Origin: Desulfobacterales bacterium
Lineage (GTDB): Bacteria > Desulfobacterota > DSM-4660 > Desulfatiglandales > Desulfatiglandaceae
Direction: 5' to 3'
Assembly: GCA_022013615.1 (NCBI GenBank)
Contig: JAKLQB010000644.1
Location: forward strand, 1 to 6,114
Length of the DNA: 6,114 nucleotides
Of this stretch, positions 1 to 6,092 are shown piece by piece. The notes beneath the pieces are model-generated. The model was given only the letters and a program-made list of their open reading frames with translations. It was not told the DNA's origin and searched no databases. Both the position numbers and the translations under genes were made by a program. Within the stretch, counting starts at the first letter, position 1. Each line of letters starts with the position of its first letter.

Positions 1-28
1 AGGTTATTGACATCGGGTTTTTCGGCAA

Positions 29-61
29 TTCTGTCTTCTGTCTACTGAATTCTGTATTCTT
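29..61. repeat. Degenerate heptamer tandem repeat
   Basis: The stretch reads as about four and a half units of period 7 (TTCTGTC, TTCTGTC, TACTGAA, TTCTGTA, TTCTT). The first two units are identical and the others drift. It is non-coding and lies directly beside the hairpin at 62-87. Function is unknown. Confidence 0.45.
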
Positions 62-87
62 CCAATTGAGCTTTTTCGCTCAATTGG
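62..87. other. Hairpin downstream of glgP
   Basis: A perfect 10-bp stem, CCAATTGAGC (62-71) with GCTCAATTGG (78-87), encloses a 6-nt loop about 75 bp after the glgP stop. Neither strand has a T-run after the stem, so it is not a classical intrinsic terminator. It could protect the 3' end of the glgP message or help transcription end by another route. Confidence 0.5.
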
Positions 88-162
88 GGTATTACTTCCT
101 ACAGAAATCACCTTCTTTAATAGCGTAGCTTCAATAAGATTACAAGCATGAACCGCCCCCTC

Positions 163-2319
163 CTATGCCTCTTTTAAAGCCTTGATGTAGAATTTTTGAA
201 TGTTCTCTTTCACCATACGCCTGGCGGAAAACCTGTGTGCATTACTCTTTATGGATTCTTTCATTACCTTGACCCAATCGTGAGGGACGCCGTCATCTGA
301 AACCTTGTAGTAAAGAGGAATGACATGTCTTTCAAGAATCTCGTACATAGCCTCTGCGTCTGTATGATCCCGATTGTCATTCCCGTCTTCTTTTCCGAAG
401 GCCCACCCGTTTTTTCCGTTGAAGCCTTCTATCCACCAGCCATCCATGATACTCAGATGGGGAACCCCATTGAGCGCCGCCTTCATGCCACTGGTTCCGC
501 TTGCCTCCATGGGCGGAAGCGGGTTGTTTAACCACACGTCCACACCATGGACCATATATTGCGCATATTGCTCCCCATAATCTTCCAGAAAAGCGATTCG
601 CCCCCCCATTTCGGGATCCCGGGCCGCGTTAAATATTTTTTGAAGGATTCGTTTGCCGGGGTCATCCGCAGGGTGTGCCTTGCCCGCAAATATTATCTGT
701 ATGGGTCTCCATGGATCATTTAAGAGCTTTTTCAATCTTTCCATATCGGACAGGATAAGGTCTGCTCTCTTATATGTGGTGAAGCGCCGTGCAAATCCAA
801 GGGTCAATATTGAAGGATCCAGCAGTGTCCCCCCGGCCAATGCGATAGAGGGGCTGGCCCGGTCTTTGGTCCAGCGTTGACGCGACCGTTCCCTAATAGC
901 ATCGATCAACTTGATTTTAAGCCAGTAGTGGGTCTTCCATAATTCATCATCAGTTATTTCTTCGATCAACTCCCATACAAATGGATTGTCATGGTCATTT
1001 AACCAATCCGGGCCGAGATATTTATTGAAAAGAAGCTCCATCTTTGGCTCGATCCACGTAGGGACATGCACGCCGTTTGTTACATAATCGATCGGGACCC
1101 TTTCTTCGGGAACGTCTGGCCAGAGATTTTTCCACATCTGACGGGCCAGTTCCCCATGCCTTTTGCTTACGCCATTACAATATCTTGACATCTTGAGGGC
1201 AAAGGCTGTCATATTAAAACCAGTATTTGGTTCTTTGGGGTGAATCCCCAATTGAAAGAAGCTGTCACGCTCCAAACCCATGGAAGGCCAGTAGGAACTA
1301 AAGTATTTTTCCATCAGCGGGAACGGGAAAACGTCGGTACCGGCCGGCACCGGGGTATGCGTCGTAAAAACAGAAGTGTTTTTAACCCTATGAGCCGCTT
1401 CTTCGAAACTCATTCCTTCTTGTTTGAGGTCCCTTATTCGTTCCAGGAGAGCGAAAGCAGCATGTCCTTCATTCAGATGAAGAACCGAATGTTTGATGCC
1501 GAGGGCATCGAGGACTTCTGACCCACCAATCCCAAGCACGATTTCCTGGCGCAGCCGGTGTTCGAGATCACCGGTATAAAGTCTCGCGGATATGCCCCGG
1601 TTCCAGGGATCGTTGATCTCAATATCAGTGTCTAACAGGTAAAGGGGAATCCGACCAACGTCCACCTTCCATACAGCCACATGGATCGGTGGCTCAATAA
1701 AAGGCACTTGTACAAGAACTTGTTTTCCATCTCTGTCGAGAACCCTGGAGATGGGCGCCGCATCTCTATCAAGATTTTGATCCACATTTTCTTGCCAGCC
1801 GTCATCGCGAATCCGCTGGAGGACATAACCTTCGGGATACATAAAGCCCACCGCTATTAGCGGCACTCCAAGGTCACTGCATTCTTTGATGTAGTCCCCT
1901 GCCAGAAAACCCAATCCGCCAGCATAAAAAGGCAAAGAATGGTGAAGACCGTATTCAGCAGAGAAATAGGCGATGGTGTATGTCTCTGAATCGCTAATAT
2001 TCTCCAAAAAGGGAGATGTTTTGCGCTCAATATCTTTTTTGAATTGTAAAAGCACGTCATCATAGTGACGCAAATAATCAGGGTCACTGGCGGCCGATTC
2101 CAGGATTTCTTTGGGGAGCTCCTTTAACATTTTATCCGGATTATGCCTGCTGTCCTTCCAGGCTTGACGGTTCAGTTTTTTGAAAAGCATCCTGCCTGCC
2201 GGATGCCAGCTCCACCAGAGATTTTCAGCCAACTCCTCCAGTCCACTTAGACGTTCTGGGAGATTAGGAAACATAGATTCAGTAGCTCCAGTTCGTGTGA
2301 TTCTTGATTCAGCAGACAT
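163..2319 (-). CDS. glgP: Alpha-glucan (glycogen/maltodextrin) phosphorylase, short form
   Basis: Cytosolic glycosyltransferase (GT35) that phosphorolyses alpha-1,4-glucan from the non-reducing end to alpha-D-glucose-1-phosphate, using pyridoxal phosphate. The 718-aa protein opens with the N-terminal domain typical of the TIGR02094-type branch (LAENLWWSWHP, residues 30-40, and HNPDKML, 59-65). Core motifs follow: YFSAEYGLHHSLPFYAGGLG (118-137), HLNEGHAAF (281-289), TNGVHVPTW (414-422), FARRFTTYKRADLIL (509-523) and EASGTSGMKAALNG (605-618), in which Lys613 is the expected PLP Schiff-base lysine. It reads intact to a TAG stop. Many relatives are nearer 850 aa, so this is a shorter form. The ATG at 2319 has no good Shine-Dalgarno, and an in-frame TAA lies just upstream. 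Met16 (ATG at 2274, with GGAG 11 nt upstream) is an alternative start that still keeps the conserved N-terminal domain. It begins 15 bp after the gpmA remnant, so the two were probably once one operon. Exact glucan preference cannot be read from sequence. The family call is very secure. Confidence 0.96.
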   Translation of the reverse strand: MSAESRITRTGATESMFPNLPERLSGLEELAENLWWSWHPAGRMLFKKLNRQAWKDSRHNPDKMLKELPKEILESAASDPDYLRHYDDVLLQFKKDIERKTSPFLENISDSETYTIAYFSAEYGLHHSLPFYAGGLGFLAGDYIKECSDLGVPLIAVGFMYPEGYVLQRIRDDGWQENVDQNLDRDAAPISRVLDRDGKQVLVQVPFIEPPIHVAVWKVDVGRIPLYLLDTDIEINDPWNRGISARLYTGDLEHRLRQEIVLGIGGSEVLDALGIKHSVLHLNEGHAAFALLERIRDLKQEGMSFEEAAHRVKNTSVFTTHTPVPAGTDVFPFPLMEKYFSSYWPSMGLERDSFFQLGIHPKEPNTGFNMTAFALKMSRYCNGVSKRHGELARQMWKNLWPDVPEERVPIDYVTNGVHVPTWIEPKMELLFNKYLGPDWLNDHDNPFVWELIEEITDDELWKTHYWLKIKLIDAIRERSRQRWTKDRASPSIALAGGTLLDPSILTLGFARRFTTYKRADLILSDMERLKKLLNDPWRPIQIIFAGKAHPADDPGKRILQKIFNAARDPEMGGRIAFLEDYGEQYAQYMVHGVDVWLNNPLPPMEASGTSGMKAALNGVPHLSIMDGWWIEGFNGKNGWAFGKEDGNDNRDHTDAEAMYEILERHVIPLYYKVSDDGVPHDWVKVMKESIKSNAHRFSARRMVKENIQKFYIKALKEA

Positions 2320-2334
2320 TCGATAGACCGTTAT

Positions 2335-2478
2335 TTAGTCCTTAGCCTCATGCAATTGCCTGGCTACGGCATCTGTAGCCTTGTTTATCGTTTCTTCATC
2401 GCCTAAGTAGTAATGGTTGATTGCCCGCAAGTTGTCATTTAATCCATAAACCAGGGGGATTCCGGTCGGAATATTGAG
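2335..2478 (-). pseudogene. gpmA: 3' remnant of 2,3-bisphosphoglycerate-dependent phosphoglycerate mutase
   Basis: Translating the minus strand just upstream of glgP gives [20 protein letters not shown] followed by [19 protein letters not shown] and a TAA stop at 2337-2335. [13 protein letters not shown]...YYLGD is the hallmark C-terminus of cofactor-dependent phosphoglycerate mutase, which interconverts 3- and 2-phosphoglycerate in glycolysis. Only about the last 47 of roughly 250 residues remain. The catalytic histidine region (RHGxS) and everything else upstream are absent. The frame stays open back to a TAG at about 2541, but the extra residues (..[14 protein letters not shown]) are not recognisably mutase, and the open stretch contains no ATG. 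It abuts the synthetase beta gene, which ends at 2510, so a deletion or recombination probably removed the 5' part of gpmA. It is too short to be active. The identification rests on recalled family consensus, not on a search. Confidence 0.8.
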
Positions 2479-2509
2479 CTTCGGATTTTGCCAGTCTTGT
2501 CCCCTTAAA

Positions 2510-3187
2510 TTACCTTTGAAGCATGATTCTGGCGTCTGCTACAACACACCTTCTCGAAGAACACATAACCGGGTTCAGATCGATAGACTCGAAGTATCCT
2601 TCGAGTTCCATAACCAGGCTGGAGAAAGCCATTAAGGTTCGTGTTAATTCCTTGATGCTAACCGGTTGAGATCCCCGATAGCCTTTGAGCAACTCGTGTG
2701 CTTTGAGTCCCTTCAGCATGGACTCGATATCGGCTTCTTTCAGCGGCGCCATCCTTAGTGTTGTATCCTTATAGATTTCGACGGCTGTTCCGCCCATGCC
2801 CAGAATTATCACCGGCCCGAACTGATAGTCCACTTTGGCGCCAACAATTAACTCGACTCCGGACACCACTTCCTCGATGAGCATACCGGCAAAGCCTTCG
2901 AAAGAACTAAAACGATGAAACGTTTCTTCCAGGTCCTTATCACTGTCAATTCCCATGACAACTCCACCAACATCAGATTTGTGTAGCGCCTTAGGTGAGA
3001 CCAGTTTGGCCACAACGGGGTAACCGATTTTTCCGGCAAACTGAGTAGCTTCTTCTGAACTCTTGGCCCATAAAAACTTAGGAACATCAATTCCGGAGAT
3101 GGATAAGAGGCGTTTGGCTTCGGGCTCCAAAACCCAGCCAAATTCCTTTGATGCCATAATGATGGCCTTGAACTCTTTTTGTAGCAT
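2510..3187 (-). CDS. ADP-forming acyl-CoA synthetase, beta (ATP-grasp) part
   Basis: This is the nucleotide-binding half of an ADP-forming acetyl/acyl-CoA synthetase (acyl-CoA + ADP + Pi to acid + CoA + ATP). From the ATG at 3187 it encodes 225 aa, the usual size of stand-alone beta subunits. Features are the opening helix and LEPEAKRLL (20-28), IDVPKF (33-38), [20 protein letters not shown] (55-74), [20 protein letters not shown] (110-129) with [10 protein letters not shown] (130-139), and the C-terminal SIDLNPV...VVADARI (201-221). His69 in ALHKSD matches the second phospho-accepting histidine described in archaeal two-subunit enzymes. The open frame reaches a GTG at 3196, but a perfect AGGAGG (3201-3196) sits 8 nt before the ATG at 3187, so that ATG is the better start. 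It overlaps the 3' end of the alpha frame by 340 bp in a different phase. It may be a separate subunit, or the downstream half of a frameshifted fusion gene. Acyl specificity is unknown. Confidence 0.9.
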   Translation of the reverse strand: MLQKEFKAIIMASKEFGWVLEPEAKRLLSISGIDVPKFLWAKSSEEATQFAGKIGYPVVAKLVSPKALHKSDVGGVVMGIDSDKDLEETFHRFSSFEGFAGMLIEEVVSGVELIVGAKVDYQFGPVIILGMGGTAVEIYKDTTLRMAPLKEADIESMLKGLKAHELLKGYRGSQPVSIKELTRTLMAFSSLVMELEGYFESIDLNPVMCSSRRCVVADARIMLQR

Positions 3188-4551
3188 GGCCGACACCTCC
3201 TCATGGCCTCAGCCATATGCACTGCTCCTTCAATGGAGGGGGATACCGGGACGCGATTGAATTCAAAGCCTTCAATGAGCATACGATATTTTTCTACGTG
3301 GGGGACATAGGCAACCAGCGGCTTGCCTGCCCTGCGCGATATCTGACTCAACCTTGCCCCAAGATCCGAAGTAATTCCCGGTAAGTAAGGCAGAAGCAAG
3401 ACTATCATACAGTCAATCTCCGGTGTACTGCTTAGCCCACTTGTCGCCGCCACAAAATCGTCATCAACCGCACTACCCGTGAGATCAATGGGGTTAGCGA
3501 TAGAAGCGATCGTCTGAATGCTTGAGGAGAGCTTTTCCCTGATTCCATTTTGCACCTGTTCTGAGAGTGTAGGAACAGAAAGACCATGGTTTGAACATAC
3601 ATCAACTGAAAGGGCCCCATGCCCGCCGCTTCCTGTAATGACGCCTATTTTGCCATCTATGGATATTTGATAGCAACTCAGGGATTCACAAAAGGAGATC
3701 AGTTCGGATTCATTCTTGGCCTCAACGATCCCGTACTGGGAAAGTACTTCAGAGAATACTTCATAGTCACCGGCGAGTGAAGCTGTATGGCTGGAGACGG
3801 CTCGACTTCCCCCGGCGCTCTTACCGGCCTTTAGGACTATGACCGGCTTGGGGCACTCACTTGCAGCCAGGACAAAATCCCTGCCTTCATTTTTCTCGAA
3901 CCCTTCCACATAAAACGCAATGACCTTCGTATTGGGTTCCTTGATTAGGTATCTGAGCAAGTCCAATTCTCTGATCAGGGCCTTGTTTCCGATACTCACG
4001 GCCAAGGATAAACCAACGCCTTCACCCGCAAACTTGACCATCTGATCTACCAGGATACCTCCGCTCTGGCTGACCAGCGCAACATATCCAGGATCGGGTT
4101 GGACCATACGTTCACTGGGAAGGAAAAAAGTATCCACTTTAGATGGAGAATAGATACCTAAGCAGTTGGGCCCAATGAGGGGAAATCTTGCTTCTCGGGC
4201 TATGTCTGCCATGCGATCCTGTAAATCCTTGCGGCCGGTCTCAGCAAAGCCTCCGGAAATCACCGCCGCACCGCCCACCTGGGCTTTTATGCAGCCAGCC
4301 ACAATATCCGGAACTTGTTCAGCGCGAACAGCGATCACTGCCAGATCCACTTTGTCAGGTATTTCCGAGACGTGCGTAAATACCCTTTCACCCTGTAGAA
4401 CCCCGCCATGGGGATTTACAGCAAATACCTTAACCGGATACCTCAACTGATTTTTGTTGAAGACCACGTTGGCAGGATGGCGATCATTGTTCAACGACAC
4501 GCCAATAATGGCCATGGTTTTTGGTTCAAACAATTTCCGGAAGTTCATCAT
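2848..4551 (-). CDS. ADP-forming acyl-CoA synthetase, alpha part (CoA-binding and ligase domains), with out-of-frame tail
   Basis: This is the acyl/CoA half of an ADP-forming acyl-CoA synthetase. The frame codes for 567 aa, but only about residues 1-452 resemble the family. An N-terminal Rossmann CoA-binding domain (MAIIGVS, 13-19; NPHGG, 46-50; GPNCLGIY, 127-134) is followed by the succinyl-CoA-synthetase-like ligase domains (SQSGGILVDQ, 161-170; SIGNKALI, 186-193). SRAVSSHTASLAGDYEVF (249-266) holds His255, equivalent to the phosphorylated active-site histidine. TGSGGHGALSVD (306-317) and NPIDLTGSA (353-361) mark the last domain. After ..HMAEAMRR (445-452) the frame overlaps the beta part in the wrong phase, and the final 115 codons (rich in Ser, Pro, Trp and Arg) look like frame-shadow sequence. 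AAAGGA (4561-4556) precedes two adjacent ATGs; the second (4548) has the better 7-nt spacing. Either the gene is a fusion broken by one indel, or the product is made by programmed frameshifting, or alpha really carries an overlapping tail. Confidence 0.9.
   Translation of the reverse strand: MMNFRKLFEPKTMAIIGVSLNNDRHPANVVFNKNQLRYPVKVFAVNPHGGVLQGERVFTHVSEIPDKVDLAVIAVRAEQVPDIVAGCIKAQVGGAAVISGGFAETGRKDLQDRMADIAREARFPLIGPNCLGIYSPSKVDTFFLPSERMVQPDPGYVALVSQSGGILVDQMVKFAGEGVGLSLAVSIGNKALIRELDLLRYLIKEPNTKVIAFYVEGFEKNEGRDFVLAASECPKPVIVLKAGKSAGGSRAVSSHTASLAGDYEVFSEVLSQYGIVEAKNESELISFCESLSCYQISIDGKIGVITGSGGHGALSVDVCSNHGLSVPTLSEQVQNGIREKLSSSIQTIASIANPIDLTGSAVDDDFVAATSGLSSTPEIDCMIVLLLPYLPGITSDLGARLSQISRRAGKPLVAYVPHVEKYRMLIEGFEFNRVPVSPSIEGAVHMAEAMRRCRPCYKKSSRPSLWHQRNLAGFWSPKPNASYPSPELMFLSFYGPRVQKKLLSLPEKSVTPLWPNWSHLRRYTNLMLVELSWELTVIRTWKKRFIVLVLSKALPVCSSRKWCPESS
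3175..3181 (-). other. Candidate -1 slip site at the alpha/beta junction
   Basis: In the alpha frame the message reads C AAA AAG across 3181-3175. A -1 slip here passes from ..YKK directly into the beta frame (GAG TTC AAG, then ..[14 protein letters not shown]), which is exactly the shift needed to fuse alpha and beta. AGGAGG lies 14 nt upstream, and a small 5-bp hairpin (GCCAT/ATGGC, 3166-3153) starts 8 nt downstream. The arrangement resembles dnaX, but the slip sequence is not the classic A AAA AAG, the spacing is longer than dnaX's 10 nt and the hairpin is weak. Function is inference. Confidence 0.35.
3196..3201 (-). promoter_or_regulatory. Internal Shine-Dalgarno of the beta part
   Basis: A perfect AGGAGG lies 8 nt upstream of the ATG at 3187. 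In the alpha frame the same bases are the tandem arginine codons AGG AGG. The match and spacing argue that ribosomes can start the beta part independently inside the alpha message. The site also lies 14 nt upstream of a C-AAA-AAG slip-type sequence. Confidence 0.75.
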
Positions 4552-4690
4552 GACATCCTTTCACTAAGAGAGCTTATATTGATGGATCAAAAGAGAATGA
4601 AGCCATCTGTTTAACGCTTTAACCTTCAATTTTTTGGACATCACAAATCAAAATCAAATCAGCGGATATTTTTTCTGCAATGACACAAGA
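4552..4690. other. Spacer between the insertion sequence and the synthetase genes
   Basis: This 139-bp AT-rich stretch has no open frame of interest, no convincing sigma70 promoter reading into the synthetase and no hairpin followed by a T-run. If the IS inserted here, the original promoter of the synthetase may have been pushed beyond the window. Transcription from the transposase promoter could continue into the synthetase, since nothing visible would stop it. Confidence 0.5.
4556..4561 (-). promoter_or_regulatory. Ribosome binding site of the synthetase alpha part
   Basis: AAAGGA stands 4 nt from the first ATG (4551) and 7 nt from the second (4548). The spacing favours initiation at the second ATG, giving a protein one residue shorter. 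Confidence 0.6.
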
Positions 4691-4712
4691 GGGTGTACGC
4701 CTCATATTACGT
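4691..4712. repeat. Terminal inverted repeat at the transposase 3' end
   Basis: Twenty-two bases starting GGGTGTACGCCTCATA are exactly the reverse complement of 6093-6114. The transposase stop codon (4709-4707) and its last sense codon (4712-4710) lie within it. The match stops at 4713, where the two ends diverge. Confidence 0.92.
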
Positions 4713-6014
4713 TATAAACTCGGGAAAATGACGGTTAACGAAGAATGTCCAGAACTGCTCCCAGCGATTGCTTAAAATGAGAGATCGAAGTGTAAGAACA
4801 GCCTGGCCGCCATTAATGGTCCATCGCATGCCTGACTTCTTCATTCGGGCACCGATGAGATTTTTACAGGCGGCTTCAACGACACCACTTCCAATAGGGA
4901 GATTGTTCTGCTTCAATTCAAAGTAATTCATTCTCCTTCTGTTGCGCTGGAGGTACTTGAGCTCTGTTACAATTTCCGGGTTCTCTTTTGTTTTGCTCCG
5001 TCTGTATCGAACGGCCCGAATGACCTTGGAAGCGCCATTGGGATCTTCTTTTAAAATGGTCCGGTGTTTTTTATACCAGGCCTTTGCATCTGATGAATCT
5101 TTGAAAAACAGTTCTGACAGCTTTGAGAGATGCTCACAGACGTGGAAGAAATCAATTACATGAATCGCATCGGGGTATTTTTTACGAAAAAATAGCCATA
5201 AATCACGGGCGCCGTCCGCTATACATACAGTGTATTTAAATTTGTGTTTCTTGGTTATGGCTTCCACTTCTTTTTCAAGAAGGCGTTTGGCCTGGGTTTT
5301 TCCTTTCTCAGGCATACGACCGATATACACAGTATCCAATCTTTTGCCTTCAGCATCGTATGTGCTTACCGTGGCTGCTGTGGCGTGTTTCCACCCCTCC
5401 TCTCTGATCAGAACGGATGTGGAGTCCATGCTCATGGCCAAGGTCACGGCCTTTTTAGAAACCGCTTGCTTAGATTGAATCGTATGAAGAAACCCACTTG
5501 TTTCCAGGAAATCGCCAACATATTCGAGGACCCTTTTGGCGGTACCTTCTGAGGGTTTCATAAGTGTCCATTTCTTACAATGTTTAACAAATTCTCCAAG
5601 GGTCATAGAGGCCAAGCTGTAACAAATGTACTCAGCAGCAGCAAAGCTTACATAGTCATTTATGAACTTGAGCTTTACTTCAAGGGGGCAGATACTGCGT
5701 TTTGCCTTGTTACTCTGGTAAATCCCTCGTTTGAGGGAAATTTCACCTAACAGGGTCAAATACCGGCCCAGCGCAACGAACTTACGATAGTGTTTTTGGC
5801 CGTCATGGATAATGGCTTTAGCTCGCTCGTCGTTTTTCAAAAACAACTCACTCAACCCAGACGCTCCGGATTTGCCGAGAGCTTCAATGAATTGCTTTTC
5901 AACATATTGAATTCGCGCACCGTCAAATGGGTACTTGGCAATGGAACTGAGTTGTTCCACTACGCCAGCGCGAACAGCCGAAATTATTGCAGATGAGACG
6001 CCCTTTGTTTCCAT
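4707..6014 (-). CDS. ISKra4 family DDE transposase
   Basis: Transposase catalysing movement of the surrounding element. From the ATG at 6014 it is 435 aa. A helical N-terminal half (likely DNA binding, with no zinc-finger motif I can see) is followed by an RNase-H-like catalytic core. Candidate acidic residues are Asp197 (SMDSTSV), Asp267 (CIADGARDLW) with Asp288 (VIDFFHVCEHL) close behind, and Glu380 in the diagnostic LPIGSGVVEAACKNLIGARM followed by KKSGMRW. That last block is the feature that most clearly says ISKra4. No frameshift or internal stop is seen, so the enzyme looks intact. An in-frame TTG at 6023 would add three residues but falls beside the -10 element, making it unlikely. The ATG has no Shine-Dalgarno, and the predicted transcript starts only a few bases before it, so translation may be nearly leaderless. 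The last codon and stop are inside the terminal repeat. Confidence 0.92.
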   Translation of the reverse strand: METKGVSSAIISAVRAGVVEQLSSIAKYPFDGARIQYVEKQFIEALGKSGASGLSELFLKNDERAKAIIHDGQKHYRKFVALGRYLTLLGEISLKRGIYQSNKAKRSICPLEVKLKFINDYVSFAAAEYICYSLASMTLGEFVKHCKKWTLMKPSEGTAKRVLEYVGDFLETSGFLHTIQSKQAVSKKAVTLAMSMDSTSVLIREEGWKHATAATVSTYDAEGKRLDTVYIGRMPEKGKTQAKRLLEKEVEAITKKHKFKYTVCIADGARDLWLFFRKKYPDAIHVIDFFHVCEHLSKLSELFFKDSSDAKAWYKKHRTILKEDPNGASKVIRAVRYRRSKTKENPEIVTELKYLQRNRRRMNYFELKQNNLPIGSGVVEAACKNLIGARMKKSGMRWTINGGQAVLTLRSLILSNRWEQFWTFFVNRHFPEFIT

Positions 6015-6016
6015 AT

Positions 6017-6042
6017 GTGACAAACTATAGTATATTTGTCAC
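6017..6042. promoter_or_regulatory. Dyad overlapping the transposase promoter and start region
   Basis: Perfect 8-bp arms GTGACAAA (6017-6024) and TTTGTCAC (6035-6042) flank a 10-bp centre. The dyad covers the -10 and part of the spacer and ends 2 bp from the ATG. It could be an operator. In transcripts entering from outside the IS it could form a hairpin that hides the start region. Transcripts from the IS's own promoter would lack the upstream arm. Confidence 0.6.
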
Positions 6043-6052
6043 ATAAAGTCAA
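6024..6052 (-). promoter_or_regulatory. Sigma70-like promoter of the transposase
   Basis: On the minus strand TTGACT (6052-6047) and TATAGT (6029-6024) are separated by exactly 17 bp. Each matches five of six bases of the -35 and -10 consensus. The expected start point, about 7 nt past the -10, falls near 6017, only 2-4 nt before the ATG at 6014, leaving almost no 5' leader. The promoter lies entirely within the IS. Confidence 0.7.
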
Positions 6053-6092
6053 CTTAAAAATACTAATAACCCTATTTTACAAGCAATTCAGC

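Noticed and set aside
62..87. Intrinsic terminator for glgP
   Set aside because: The stem is perfect, but the minus-strand sequence after it is purine-rich (GGAAGAATAC) with no T-run, and the plus strand has none either.
1240..1521. Plus-strand open frame of 93 codons
   Set aside because: It lies wholly within the glgP coding region on the opposite strand and its translation has no recognisable domain; it is a shadow of a highly conserved gene.
4166..4450. Plus-strand open frame of 94 codons opposite the synthetase alpha part
   Set aside because: The minus strand here encodes the conserved CoA-binding domain including GPNCLGIY; the plus frame is low-complexity shadow sequence.
4552..4620. 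Sigma70 promoter for the synthetase (TATAAG with TTCATT 17 bp upstream)
   Set aside because: The -35 matches only three of six bases and such AT-rich matches are common by chance; it is not strong enough to list as a feature.
5244..5552. Plus-strand open frame of 102 codons
   Set aside because: It is antisense to the transposase catalytic core, which has clear family motifs, and it shows no plausible protein features or ribosome binding site.
6021..6023. TTG as the transposase start codon
   Set aside because: It directly follows the -10 element, before the predicted transcription start, so it would not be in the native message; the ATG at 6014 is preferred.
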